Part shown: piece by piece, positions 24,172 to 34,800 of the stretch
Layout: every line of letters starts with the position of its first letter
Position numbering within the stretch: position 1 is the first letter of the stretch
Assembly (NCBI GenBank): GCA_003222245.1
Contig: QHVH01000013.1
Span: 62,001 to 126,000 of the forward strand
Direction of reading: 5' to 3'
Source of the DNA: Blastocatellia bacterium AA13
GTDB lineage: Bacteria > Acidobacteriota > Blastocatellia > UBA7656
Length of the DNA stretch: 64,000 bases
Program-made: the position numbers and the translations under genes
Notes under the pieces: generated by a model
Databases searched by the model: none
The model's input: the letters and a program-made list of their open reading frames with translations, nothing else
Told to the model about the DNA's origin: nothing

Positions 24172-24867
24172 ATGAATCACAAGATTGTACAAAGAATCTC
24201 CCGCGCTGATGCCGCAATTATCAGCGAGTTGGGAAGCCAGGGCGTAGCTACTGTTCACGAAGCTCAGGGCAGGCGCGGTCTTATGAAGCCCTACCTTAGG
24301 CCCATCTACGCCGACGCGCGCGTAGCCGGTTCAGCAATTACGATATCGTGCCGGCCCGGCGACAATCTGATGATTCATGCAGCCGTTGAAGTATGCGAGC
24401 CGGGTGATGTTCTGGTAGTCGTGACCACCTCGGATTCCAACGACGGAATGTTCGGGGAATTGCTGGCCGCTTCGTGTCGTGCGCACGGAATAACCGGCCT
24501 CGTAATAGATGCGGGAGTCCGCGACGTAGCGGATTTGACCGCGATGGCCTTTCCAATCTGGGCCAAAGCTATCTCCGCTCAGGGGACGGTGAAGGCGAGC
24601 GCGGGTTCCGTCAATATCGATATTGTATGCGCCGGCGCGATTATTCATGCCGGGGATGTGATAATCGGAGATCAGGACGGCGTAGTCGTCGTCCGCAGGA
24701 CTGAAGCCGAAGAAACGGCCAGGCTCGGCGCTGAGCGCATATCTAAAGAAGCAAGAACCAGGGATCGGTTACTCGCGGGCGAGCTCGGCCTCGATTTTTA
24801 CGGTCTGAGAAGAAAGCTCGAAGAACTAGGCGTGAGATATGTAGACGAGGAAGATCACGATGGGTGA
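24172..24867 (+). CDS. 4-Carboxy-4-hydroxy-2-oxoadipate aldolase (RraA-like family, GalC/LigK type)
   Basis: 231 residues of the RraA/HMG-aldolase fold. Seen: ATVHEAQGRRGLMKPYLRP, the GDVLVVVTTSDSNDGMFGEL loop, LVIDAGVRDVADL with the catalytic Arg-Asp pair, FPIWAKAISAQGTVKAS and CAGAIIHAGDVIIGDQDGVV. These fit class II pyruvate aldolases that split 4-carboxy-4-hydroxy-2-oxoadipate into pyruvate and oxaloacetate and also decarboxylate oxaloacetate, rather than the RNase E inhibitor RraA. It is placed between the GalB-like hydratase and the ring-cleavage dioxygenase, overlapping the latter by eight bases, so the operon runs in reverse order of the pathway. Confidence 0.87.
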   Translation: MNHKIVQRISRADAAIISELGSQGVATVHEAQGRRGLMKPYLRPIYADARVAGSAITISCRPGDNLMIHAAVEVCEPGDVLVVVTTSDSNDGMFGELLAASCRAHGITGLVIDAGVRDVADLTAMAFPIWAKAISAQGTVKASAGSVNIDIVCAGAIIHAGDVIIGDQDGVVVVRRTEAEETARLGAERISKEARTRDRLLAGELGLDFYGLRRKLEELGVRYVDEEDHDG

Positions 24868-26053
24868 GATAGTAGCGGCGATGGCGACCTGTCACGCGCC
24901 CCAGTTGTTTACATATCCTCCCGACGAAGATCCGGCTCAGTTGGACGCGACGATTTCGTCTATGCGCGCGCTGGGCAATCTACTCGATGAAACCCGTCCG
25001 GATGTATTGATTTTCCTTGGAAGCGATCATCTTGAGACCTTCTCGATAGGCTGCGTTCCTACCTTTGCCATCATTGCCGGAAGCCGCGCCATAGCCGAGT
25101 TCGCCGGACGAAAATACGATCTGCCAATTCACAGGGATATGGCCGAGGATCTTCTCAATCGGCTCGTGGCCGTCGGATTCGATATGGCCTATTCCGAAGA
25201 CGCCGTGCTCGGGCACACTTTCGCCGTTCCGTTCGAGTACGTGTTGGCGGGACGCGATATACCCGTAGTGCCATTTCACACAAACGTATATATGCCTCCG
25301 TTGCCCGGCCCGGCCCGGTGTGCCGCGTTAGGCGCGGAAATCAGACGAGCGATCGAGTCCCGGCCGGAACGCGTCGCCATACTGGCAAGCGGAGGAATGT
25401 CGCACTATCCCGGAACCTGGAAATATCCTCATCCGGATTTCGAATTCGATCGCTGGCTCATTGCGGAGCTCGAGGCAAGCAACCACGATGCTCTGCTGGC
25501 GTTGACCGTTGAACAGTTGGACGAAGTCGGCAACACGGAGTTGCTGAATTGGGCGACGCTTTTGGGGGCCATTGGAGATCGACCAGGCGAGCTTCTTCAG
25601 TACACGCCCACTTGGCATCACGGCCATGCAGTCATGCGGTTTTTACCGGCGCGGGCCGCGGCATCCTCGGCAGCGACGGCCGATTCCGTGAAGCGCAAGC
25701 CATATGTATTCAAAAACGAAACGCACGGATTCTACAGGCATTCGCCGGCGAGCGCCTATAAACTGAACAAACTCCTGTTCGAAGTACGCCATGCCGCGGA
25801 TCTTCGGCGACGGCTGTTGACGGACTTCGATAGAGTAGCAGCGGAATGGGGGCTAAACGCAGAAGAAGCAGAAGGCGCTCGAGCTATCGCCAACGTGGGA
25901 AGCACGGAAAGAATTAGCGACAATGCGGCCGCCCTTGTTAAAGCGGGCGCGCATCCCTTGCAGGCGCTGATGTCGCTGCATGCCGTCCATGGCGAATTCA
26001 AGAGGCTGAGGGAAGAGCTTGAACGGCCGACAAGCGCAACGGAATCAACATAG
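24860..26053 (+). CDS. Fused LigB-LigA extradiol dioxygenase, gallate dioxygenase-like
   Basis: 397 residues in two parts. Residues 1-265 are a class III extradiol dioxygenase (LigB) domain with the iron-binding His12 in MATCHAPQ, FLGSDHLETFS, and ILASGGMSHYPGTW with the catalytic His. Residues 285-390 resemble the small LigA subunit (YKLNKLLFEVRHAADLRRRL ... KAGAHPLQALMSLHA). Protocatechuate 4,5-dioxygenase keeps these as separate subunits, whereas gallate dioxygenases (GalA/DesB) are fused and about 420 residues long, so the fusion points to gallate or a similar trihydroxylated acid, giving 4-oxalomesaconate. Substrate cannot be decided from sequence alone. It is the fourth gene of the operon. 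Confidence 0.85.
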   Translation: MGEIVAAMATCHAPQLFTYPPDEDPAQLDATISSMRALGNLLDETRPDVLIFLGSDHLETFSIGCVPTFAIIAGSRAIAEFAGRKYDLPIHRDMAEDLLNRLVAVGFDMAYSEDAVLGHTFAVPFEYVLAGRDIPVVPFHTNVYMPPLPGPARCAALGAEIRRAIESRPERVAILASGGMSHYPGTWKYPHPDFEFDRWLIAELEASNHDALLALTVEQLDEVGNTELLNWATLLGAIGDRPGELLQYTPTWHHGHAVMRFLPARAAASSAATADSVKRKPYVFKNETHGFYRHSPASAYKLNKLLFEVRHAADLRRRLLTDFDRVAAEWGLNAEEAEGARAIANVGSTERISDNAAALVKAGAHPLQALMSLHAVHGEFKRLREELERPTSATEST

Positions 26054-26060
26054 ATATTGC

Positions 26061-26807
26061 ATGAAGCGTTTCGAGAATAGAGTCGCCGTCATCACAGGCG
26101 CGGCAACCGGCATCGGCAGCGCGGCTGCTGAACGGCTAGCCGCCGAAGGCGCCATAATTGAGATCCTCGACATCAAAGATGCGGTAGAAACCGTTCAAGC
26201 AATCGTCGACTCAGGAGGACAAGCCGCTGCCCAAATCTGCGACGTGACGAATCAAGGTCAAATCGCCGCCGCGGTCTCGGCAATCGAAACGCGCCATCAA
26301 AAGATCGATATCCTGGTCAATAATGCGGGCATACTCTCCGGCCGCACGCCCTGGCATCAGCTTTCATACGAGGAGATGAACCGATTCGTGCAGGTCAACT
26401 ACCTCGGATACTTCAACGTCTCGAAGGCGCTTTATCCGCTGCTCAAAAAGAGCGGTCATGGCAGAATCATCAACGTAGCCTCGCGCACCTACTTTCTCGC
26501 CAATCCAGGTCAGATGGCTTACGTAGCTTCCAAGGGCGCCGTTATGGGGATGACTCGCGTGATGGCGAAGGAACTCGGCGAGGAGGGCATCACCGTAAAC
26601 GCCGTTGCACCCGGAATGGTAGCTACTCCGGGCACGGAGGCCCATTCGAATGAGGAAGCCTTCAATCGAGTCATGATGAACCAGGCAATCAAGAAGCGGG
26701 TCACACCTGAACACCTCGCCGGTCTGATCGCTTTTATCGCGAGCGATGACGCCGAGATGATAACCGGTCAGTTCATCCTCTGCGACGGCGGCGGCTATCT
26801 ACACTGA
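26061..26807 (+). CDS. Short-chain dehydrogenase/reductase
   Basis: 248 residues from MKRFENRVAVITG. Classic SDR features are all present: nucleotide-binding TGAATGIG, the NNAG motif, catalytic Ser in VASRT, YVASK with the catalytic Tyr and Lys, and PGMVATPGT after the active site. The acidic residue ending beta-2 (ILDIKD) suggests NAD rather than NADP. It starts eight bases after the dioxygenase and closes the operon. Possible roles are oxidation of a side-chain alcohol or of an aromatic precursor feeding ring cleavage; the usual semialdehyde dehydrogenase of the protocatechuate 4,5 pathway (LigC) belongs to a different family. An upstream in-frame codon at 26019 overlaps the dioxygenase and is not favoured. 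Confidence 0.85.
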   Translation: MKRFENRVAVITGAATGIGSAAAERLAAEGAIIEILDIKDAVETVQAIVDSGGQAAAQICDVTNQGQIAAAVSAIETRHQKIDILVNNAGILSGRTPWHQLSYEEMNRFVQVNYLGYFNVSKALYPLLKKSGHGRIINVASRTYFLANPGQMAYVASKGAVMGMTRVMAKELGEEGITVNAVAPGMVATPGTEAHSNEEAFNRVMMNQAIKKRVTPEHLAGLIAFIASDDAEMITGQFILCDGGGYLH

Positions 26808-26986
26808 CACCTCACATGCGGCGCCGTCATCACTCATCGCCCTTATTCCAACCGACCCCGTCAGCCACGCCTGCATCGGCTTTCACCGGTGTCTTCTCTA
26901 CGTTGTATTCTCTGGTTGTATTCTCTCGACTGAACCATTCGCAACCAGTTAAGCTTTAGGAGACGAGGCGGGAAGGACAATGCAAG

Positions 26987-29013
26987 ATGAGCTATGCGAA
27001 GATAAGTGACCTCCTTTCGCAGAGGTACGGAGAAGCCGGAAGAACAGCCGCCGAAGAATTAGCTAAGTGGATCGCGGGTGATGTTCCTTATGCCTATCCT
27101 GAGATATTGGAAAAGCACCTGGAAGAACAGCACGTCGAATTGCTTTTCGATGCGTTTTGGCAGGTGCTTCCGTTCGGAACCGGCGGCCGGCGCGGACGGG
27201 TCGGCTACGGATCAAACCGGCTCAATCCGACCACCGTCGCGATGACGGTTCAAGGTCACTGCCAGTATCTTCGTACGGCTTTTGCTGACAGAAAGAATCT
27301 TAGCGTTGTAGTAGCCAACGATGTACGGGTATTCAGGGACATCGCGGGCGTTTACGGATTTCTTGGCGATCAGCATCCGCTCCTCGGAGTGTCGTCACGG
27401 TCACTTGCAAAGCTCGCTTGCGAGATTTATGCGGGCCACGGCATAACAGCCTACTTCGCACAGCCTAAACAAGAACACGCCGTACTAACCACGCCCGAGC
27501 TCTCGTTCTTAATCGGAAGGCTCGGAGCAATTGGCGGCATCAATCTCTCAGCCTCGCACAACCCGCCCGACGATAACGGCGGCAAGTTCTACGACGAGCG
27601 TGGCGGCCAGCCGGTCCCTCCCGAAGACCAGATCATGGCCGACCTCGTCGAACGGTAGGCGACTTGCTTTCAAGGCTTGGATTTCCTACGGTTGTGCCCG
27701 AAGGTCAAGAGCCCGACGGTTCATTCTCTACTATTCCATTCAAAGCACCGAATCCGGAGGTTCCTCAAGCCACCGAACCTTCAAAAGCCTTCGCGGAAAC
27801 TCGCGGAGCGGATGTCGTCCTATCGAGCGATCCCGATGCCGACAGAGTGGGTCTCGAGGTAAGACGGCCCGACGGAAGCTGGTTCCATTTCGACGGCAAC
27901 CAGATCGCCGCGGTTCTTTGCTATTACCTGATGCTCGATCCCGAGGGGCCGAGGCGAAAAGGGCTCGTGATCGAAACCCTCGTAACTACTCGGCTGGTCG
28001 GAGCCATCGTTCGGAAAGCCGGCGAGTCCAGGCTGGTGGACGATCTTCTGGTCGGTTTCAAGTACATTGCAGACGTTCTCAAAGAACTGGGTATGCCTCC
28101 GTCACGACGAAACCCGCGATACGCTGATATACCCTGCGGCCCTGAACAATTGGTTATTGCAGTCGAAGAAAGCCACGGAGCAATGATGGCGCCCAGCATA
28201 CGCGACAAGGACGCGGCGCCGGCATGTATGTATCTTGCGGCGCTCCACCAGCGACTGCGCGGCCGGCGCCAGAGCCTCCTGGATTATTACATTAGGATTC
28301 TCGAGGAGATGGGCGGTTTCTATGACGTGAACCGCTCGATAATGATGAATGGAGCGGAAGGCGTGGAAGCGCGAGATCGAATGATGACATCGCTCCGGGA
28401 ATCACCTCCGACAGCGATGGCCGGACGCCGCGTGGTGAAGATCGTGGATTACTGGGATCAGGAGACCTTCGGCGCTTTCGTGAGCGAAACCGACAAACTG
28501 CCGAGGAATACAATCCAGGTCGTGACGGAGGGCTTCGCCGTTACGATCCGTCCCTCTGGAACCGAGCCGAAGTTGAAATTCTATTGCCAGCTTCTGCCGG
28601 GCTCTGGGAGTTCTTCTGAACAGACCTCCGAAAAAGGACTCGCTCTACTGCGGCGCGTGCGCGAAAGAGCCGAAGATGTGGCCCGCGCCGTTTACAACGA
28701 GCTGCTCGCCCGAATTGATGTTTCCCTGGATGAAGCAGCATTGATGCTTCCCGACATCGTAGATATGGATCGAAAGCTGAGTTTTGAGCGAAACACGGCG
28801 CCTCGCCTGAGAGAATCGCTCGAACAAAACGCCTTCTCAAATCTTGACCAATTGCTTGCGTGGTTGCGGGACCAGACCGCCGCGATGACTCCCGGCGCGA
28901 ATCCGCTGCCTGCCTTAAAGGCTCCCTTATCCTATCTCTGCAAAATTTGGGCTGAATCGTTATCATCAAAACCGCTCTTGCGGGAATTGACGGAGTGGGC
29001 TAAGCAGGCATAG
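26987..29013 (+). pseudogene. Phosphoglucomutase/phosphomannomutase with internal deletion and frameshift
   Basis: Two adjacent frames encode the two ends of an alpha-D-phosphohexomutase. The first (26987-27658, 223 residues) contains the substrate-entry region FGTGGRRGRVGYGSNRLNP and the active-site serine loop SASHNPPDDNGGKFYD, then stops at DLVER. The second, in another frame from about 27661, continues with LLSRLGFPTVVPEGQEPDGS, the metal loop SSDPDADRVGLEV and the phosphate-binding RPSGTEPKLKF. In intact relatives about 80-110 residues, including the VFTPLHGTG-type strand, lie between these points; here they are missing. A deletion of roughly 250-330 bases that also shifted the frame explains this; no single-base change would. 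The gene would be inactive unless the assembly is wrong. A Shine-Dalgarno-like GGGAAGGA precedes the start. Confidence 0.75.
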
Positions 29014-29119
29014 GCTCACCCGAGTAATCGAGCGGGCGGTTGTTCAGCGCCCGCCGAACGACACTCAGATATAAACGATCACCGCGCCGGAGCGGACTCT
29101 TTGCGTCTGTCCAACGCGG

Positions 29120-30295
29120 ATGTCGCGTCTCAACCGCGGCCGGTGTTATTCAGAGTCAGACGGAGGACCGAGACGGGTCATGAGGAACCTCAGCTCCAAA
29201 AGCTCACGACGCCAGACGGAGCCGATTCGACTGTTCTATAGCTACTCACATAAAGACAAAGGCGCCAGAGATACTCTGGACCGCTCGCTGAGAGTGTTTG
29301 AGGAGCAGGGATTAATTCGATCCTGGATAGACCGGCATATCACCGCGGGCTCGAAGTGGAGCGGCGCCATACGCGAAAACCTCGAGGCCTCTGATCTTAT
29401 CGTTCTTATGATCAGCAAGAACTTTGTTGAATCCGAATGGTGCATAAACGAAATGCAATATGCACTCGAGCGGCAGCGAAGCGGCGATGCACGGGTCGTC
29501 CCCATAATCGTCGGCGCGGTTGATTGGAGCGCATACGGCTTCGACAACCCCGGCGCGGGACTTCAGGTGTTGCCGCGGAACAGGCCGCCGATCAACGAGT
29601 GGAAAAATCACGAGAAACACGAGGCCTGGCTCGAGATTGCGGACGAGATCAGCGACGTAATAGGAGATCTAATAGAAGAACGGCAGCGCGACAGAAAGGC
29701 GCTGGCTGATATAAGACCGAAGAAATTTGATAAGGACTCTCTGCTGATGGAAGATCTTCGCGACGGCGCGAGGACGCTCTACGATATGGTGAAGAGAAGA
29801 GACAATTTCAATCCCGATTTGCTTATTGCTTCGAATCAAGGCGGTATGATTACCGCCGCCATTATGAACAAGGAGTTGGGCAAGCCTGTTGGAATCGTTC
29901 ACTCGGCGGTGAGCGGCCACAAACGTGTCGTCAAGCACATAAGTCTTCCCTATGAAATCGGCGGAGCGAATGAAAACGGCGGAAAGAACAAAATAACGCC
30001 GAGCAACATTCTTGTCGTGGATACCAAACTCAAGACGGCCGAATCCGCTGTTGGAATAAAACAGGTATTGTTGAATGAATATGGCCCTGACCTCGATATC
30101 AGGTATGCGATAGTTCTCTCATACGGCGGTTGGAAACCGTCGCTGTGGCAGACGGTGCCTTCTCATCCCTTCGACTGGCCGATTCGCTTCAGGGCCAAAA
30201 ATCTTCAGGCATATATCGCGTATTACACCGATTGCGAGCCCAAAAAGGACACGATAATGGAAGAGTATCGGCCTGGATCGAGGTGGAGCAAATGA
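29120..30295 (+). CDS. TIR domain fused to phosphoribosyltransferase-like domain
   Basis: 391 residues (an inner ATG at 29180 is an alternative start). Residues 36-155 form a TIR domain: IRLFYSYSHKDKGARDTLDR, IRENLEASDLIVLMISKNFV and SEWCINEM, where Glu111 is the catalytic residue of NAD-consuming bacterial TIR enzymes. Residues 213-390 resemble a type I phosphoribosyltransferase: PDLLIASNQGGMITAAIMNK, LGKPVGIVHSAV and NILVVDTKLKTAESAVGI, where the usual acidic PRPP loop VDDVxxTG has become VDTKLKTA, so PRPP binding may be altered. TIR enzymes make signal molecules from NAD or deplete it in immunity. The next gene overlaps by four bases, so the two proteins are probably made together. It is not a known Thoeris arrangement (no SLOG partner). 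Confidence 0.83.
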   Translation: MSRLNRGRCYSESDGGPRRVMRNLSSKSSRRQTEPIRLFYSYSHKDKGARDTLDRSLRVFEEQGLIRSWIDRHITAGSKWSGAIRENLEASDLIVLMISKNFVESEWCINEMQYALERQRSGDARVVPIIVGAVDWSAYGFDNPGAGLQVLPRNRPPINEWKNHEKHEAWLEIADEISDVIGDLIEERQRDRKALADIRPKKFDKDSLLMEDLRDGARTLYDMVKRRDNFNPDLLIASNQGGMITAAIMNKELGKPVGIVHSAVSGHKRVVKHISLPYEIGGANENGGKNKITPSNILVVDTKLKTAESAVGIKQVLLNEYGPDLDIRYAIVLSYGGWKPSLWQTVPSHPFDWPIRFRAKNLQAYIAYYTDCEPKKDTIMEEYRPGSRWSK

Positions 30296-31059
30296 CGGTT
30301 GATCAGGCAATTCAAATAGTAAACAGCGCCGCCCAAATTGCCCTGAGCCGCTACGGGCAGGAGCGAGGAGAGTTGAAGGCTGATGGAACATGGGTAACCG
30401 AAACGGATCGACTTGTCGAAAACTTCATACGCGACAGATGCTCTGAGCTGCTGGGCAATGACGCCGGAATCTTTGGCGAAGAGGGAGGCTGGAGCGGGGC
30501 TGAATCGGCGCGGCACGTAGTCATCATTGATCCGATAGAAGGAACTGCTCCATATCGGGAAAAGATTCCTGTGTGGGGGGTTTCAGTCGCGATCTTCAGC
30601 GAAGGCAAACCGCGTCTCGGCCTCTTCAGTATGCCTGCCGCCAATCATTTTTTTGTCGGCGAGTTTGGTCTCGGAGCGAATCTTGACGGGGAACCGCTCA
30701 CGATGCAGGCGGAAACCGGTCCCATCCCGCCTACGTCCTATCTCGGCGTATCGTCGGATGCCCATCACTGGAATATTGCGGCGTATCCCGGAAAGATCAG
30801 GGCTTTTGGAGCGTCCGGTACCCATGTCGCACTGGTCGCGGCGAATGTACTGCAAGCGGCGCTGTTGACCCGCTTCAGCTTTTACGACATAGCGGCGGCG
30901 GCCATCGTTTTATGGTCCGCCGGCGGCGCACTCTACTACCTATCCGGTGAGCCCGTGCTGCCGGAGGAGATTATCGCGGTCAGAAAGCCTAAAGGTCCGG
31001 TGCTCGCTTGCCATCCAGATTCGTTCGAAGAGACTCGGAGTTATCTCAAGAGTTCCTGA
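30292..31059 (+). CDS. Inositol monophosphatase-family protein
   Basis: 255 residues starting at the ATG overlapping the TIR-PRTase stop (ATGA). It has the IMPase/CysQ/FBPase metal-site pattern: ADGTWVTETDRLVENFIRD, FGEEGG (Glu63/64), IIDPIEGTAPYREKIPVWG (Asp80; the usual second Asp of DPIDGT is Glu83), and a late FYDIAAAAIVLWSAGG in place of WDxAAG. Family members remove phosphate from inositol phosphates, histidinol phosphate or 3'-phosphoadenosine 5'-phosphate. The Asp-to-Glu change keeps a carboxylate, so activity is plausible. Because of the overlap with a TIR-containing gene, a role in making, trimming or destroying a nucleotide signal is a reasonable guess but unproven. Confidence 0.8.
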   Translation: MTVDQAIQIVNSAAQIALSRYGQERGELKADGTWVTETDRLVENFIRDRCSELLGNDAGIFGEEGGWSGAESARHVVIIDPIEGTAPYREKIPVWGVSVAIFSEGKPRLGLFSMPAANHFFVGEFGLGANLDGEPLTMQAETGPIPPTSYLGVSSDAHHWNIAAYPGKIRAFGASGTHVALVAANVLQAALLTRFSFYDIAAAAIVLWSAGGALYYLSGEPVLPEEIIAVRKPKGPVLACHPDSFEETRSYLKSS

Positions 31060-31838
31060 AATCTTTAAAGAGATCCGAGAAGAAGGCCCGCGACACTCAA
31101 ATACGAGCCCACAATCTTGCGGCGCATACTTTTCTATCTAGTCGATCTAACATATCAGATTGGCGTCGGATATCCCAAAGAGGTTGAAAGGGGTTGAAAG
31201 GTGTCGTCGATGATCCGTTGGCATCAAGCGGGCGCCTGAGGTGTAATCCGAAAGAGCGAATCCCGCCAACGGCAGTCAGTGGAAATTTCAGAACGCATGC
31301 CGGAACGACCAGCCCCGCGCCTCCAGGCATTCCTCCCCGCACTAAGGAGAAAGAGGCCCGGAGACCAAAGAACCGGAGCTCCGGCAGAGCTTCTAAAATC
31401 CACCGACTGCCGTCGACGGGATTTCCTTACTCCTCAAATTTGCGTTGTTGAATCCCCGCGAAGCTGCCTCTACAATGCCTGCTCCAAATCGCGCGGATTA
31501 TATAATTCCGGTTTTGTCTTGTCAATTCTGAAATATCAGATACGGACAGCGGCGGCGGATTACCGTGTTCGCGCCGTGAGCGGCGAGCCGCATTGAAGAA
31601 ACCGGCTGAGGCCGCTCCCGGATGAATAACGGCCCGAGTGTTGCCGGTTTCACTTTTAACCCGGTCTGATCTATATTTTCGCTTCCATGACGTTCGCGGC
31701 GGCTCGTTCAATGTAACCCGATCCACTCCGCGAGCGTCTTCGTCAGTCATCCATCAAATCCAGCCTGAATCCAGAGAGATCGAGCAGCGATTGTGCTGTT
31801 AAAGGACACGAAGACGCGGACCCGGTTCGCGCCATACA
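31060..31838. other. Long gap without recognised features
   Basis: About 780 bases after the IMPase gene. A short direct repeat GGTTGAAAGG lies near 31180-31200; otherwise no gene, RNA or convincing hairpin is seen. Short frames on both strands here have no family resemblance. Confidence 0.5.
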
Positions 31839-31853
31839 TTGGGAGGAGACGAT

Positions 31854-34800
31854 ATGAAAAGGCTTGTCACCCTCGTTTTTGCTTTTCTCGCATGCATACC
31901 AGCGGCCGCGCTTGGGCGCGAGGCGAAACTGGTGCGATATCCCCATTATCACAACGGCCGAGTCGCCTTTACATATCTCGGCGATATCTGGACCGCTGAC
32001 GAAAACGGCCAAAACGTTCGCCGGCTGACCGTCCACAAGGCTCGGGATATTTATCCCCGATTTTCGCCAGACGGCAAGTGGATCGCCTTCTCGAGCGACC
32101 GCAACGGCAACCTTGATGTGTTCATCATTCCGGCCGAAGGCGGCGCCACAAAACAGCTGACCTTTCACTCGGCCGACGATACGGTGCTCGGATGGAATCC
32201 CGATTCCAAGTCCGTTCTTTTCGCAAGCAATCGCGGCGAAGACTTCATGGGCAAGCTCTACACGATCGGCATAGACGGCGGCATGGAGCGAAGCGCCGGC
32301 TCCGACATGGGCGTGTGGGGCTGTTACTCTCCTGACGGCAAGAAACTCGCGATCAATAGAAAAGGCCAGGTTTATTGGCGGAAGTACTATCGCGGCGCTT
32401 ATCAAACCGATGTAACCGTGATGGACATAGCCGCCAAGAAATTCACCGACGTTACCGACTTTGACGGAGAAGATTCGTGGCCGATGTGGAGCACGGACGG
32501 CCACATTTATTTTGTCAGCGATCGAGACGGCAACGGGCTCACCAACCTCTGGCGCGTCCCGGAAGCGGGCGGCAAGGCCGAGAAGATAAGCTCGTTCAAA
32601 TCCGGCGACGTGCGATGGCCGGCAATGAGCTCGGACGGCAAGACCATCGTTTTCGAGCATGACTTCGGCTTGTGGAAGATGGATGTATCAAGCCACAAAG
32701 TGTCGGAAATCAAGCTCGACATCGCCGCCGATGTTCAGGAGAACCTGGCCGAGTATCGCGACTTTACTTCTCAAGCGGATGACTATGATCTTGCGCCCTC
32801 CGGACGCCGCGTTGTTTTTTCGATCCACGGAGAAATCTTCACGGCTCCTACGGAAGAAGGCGATCTGCACCAAATCACCGACAACCCGGCCCGCGACAAA
32901 GATCCGGAGTATTCGCCGGACGGGAAATGGATTGTGTTCATAAGCGACCGCAGCGGCCGCGAGGAACTTTATATCGTCTCGTCGGACGGCATTGGAGAGC
33001 CGCAGAAAATTACCAACTTCGATACGCTGAAATTCGGATTCTCCTGGTCGCCCGACTCGAAAGAGATCGCGTTCAATTCGTCCGATAACAAGCTTCGCAA
33101 ATACACCGTAGACAGCAAGCAGACCATTGAGATCACGTCATCGAACTACGGCAACATCAGCACGCCGGTATGGTCGCCTGACAGCAAATGGATTGCCTAC
33201 TCCAAGGCCGACAGCTCTCGCACCAATGACGTTTACCTGATTCCAGCCGCGGGCGGTGAAGAGCGAAAAATCACATTTGATTCATCCTCGGACAACAATC
33301 CGAGATTCACCCCAGACGGCCGGAAGATCTACTTTGTCCGCAATGAAAGCGGCGGCGGCAGAGGCGGAGGCGGAGCAGGCGGCGACCAGCTCACGACTCA
33401 ACTCTATTCCGTCACTCTCGATCGCGAAGAGCACGACCCGGCCGATCCCGAAGATCGACCCCAGGTCGATGCCGCGGACGCTGGAGGCGCGGCCGGGCGT
33501 GCGCAACAACAGCGCAATCAGCCGCCTCGAGAGGTCAAGGTTGATTGGGCGGGATTGAAGCGCCGGACTCGTCAGGTTACTCGAATGCCGTTCGCGGTGT
33601 TCAACTATGCGATCGCGCCGGACAGCCGGACCATAGTTTTTGCCACTACTGAACCGGCCGGACTGCGCAACGTTCCAGTCATCTACTCGATACAGGAAGA
33701 CGGACGCCGTTTAACTCGTCTCGCGTCAGGTTCGGCGCCCGAGGCTGATGGTGAAGGAGGACCTCCGGGCGGAGGCGGAGGTTTTGGCGGAGCGATCTCA
33801 CGGTTTGAGTTCTCTCGTGACGGTCGTACCGTTTTCTTCAAAGAGGGTACGGGCATTTACTCGGTCACGATGCCGGGAGGCGGCGGAGCGGCGGCGGCCG
33901 GCGCGCCTGCTTTCGCCGGCGGCGGCCGCGGAGCCGGCGCGGCAGCAGCCGCAACGGGCGGCGGTGAAGGCGGACGGCGACGAGTCAACTTCGTTGCGAA
34001 GGTCAAAATCGATCTTCCCGCTGAATGGGCCGAGATGTTCGATGATGCATGGCGGACGATGAAATACCGATTCTACGATCCGCAAATGCACGGCAAGAAC
34101 TGGGATGCGGCCCGAGAAAAATATCAGCCGCTGGTACAACACGTCGGCGAGCGTCACGAGCTGATCAATATAATCAATGAAATGATCGGCGAATTGAACG
34201 CTTCGCACACCGGCGCGGCAGTCGGCGGCGGGCGCGGCCAACGCGGCGACGAAAGCCGAGCCGTCACAATGCATCTGGGAGTCGAGCTCGAAGCTGATAA
34301 TCAGGCCGGCCGATACAAGGTCACTCACGTCTACGAGGGAGGCCCGGCGGATAAAGACTGGGTCAAAGTCCATACCGGCGATTATCTGATCTCCATAGGC
34401 GGTAGGTCGGTCAAGGCAGGCGACAACTACTGGGAGCTCCTGAATCACAGGCTGAATCGCAAGATCGAAGTCGCTTTCAACGGCAAGCCTACCGAAGAAG
34501 GAGCCGTGAAGTCGCGCCTTGAGCCGATCTCGGCTCAGGCCTACGGTCAGCTCCGGTATGAACGCTGGGTCGCCCAACGGCGCGAGTTGGTGGACAAAGC
34601 GTCAAACGGCCGCGTTGGATATCTGCACATCCAGGCGATGAATCCGCCTTCCCTGCGTAAGTTCGAAAAAGAACTGCGCGAATTCCGAAACAAAGAAGCG
34701 ATGATCATCGATCAGCGCTGGAACGGCGGCGGCAACATCGAACAAGAGCTGCTGGCAATCCTCGTCCAGCGCGAGTATCAAATCTGGGCGCCGCGAGGAA

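Noticed and set aside
29032-29054. GCGGGCG/CGCCCGC hairpin after the broken mutase
   Set aside because: Short stem with no T-run; too weak to call.
31743-32660. Long minus-strand frame opposite the tricorn-like protease
   Set aside because: It is the mirror of a well-supported gene with signal peptide, propeller and protease motifs; the composition effect explains its length.
33798-34577. 259-residue minus-strand frame inside the protease gene
   Set aside because: Shadow of the protease coding strand; no motifs of its own.
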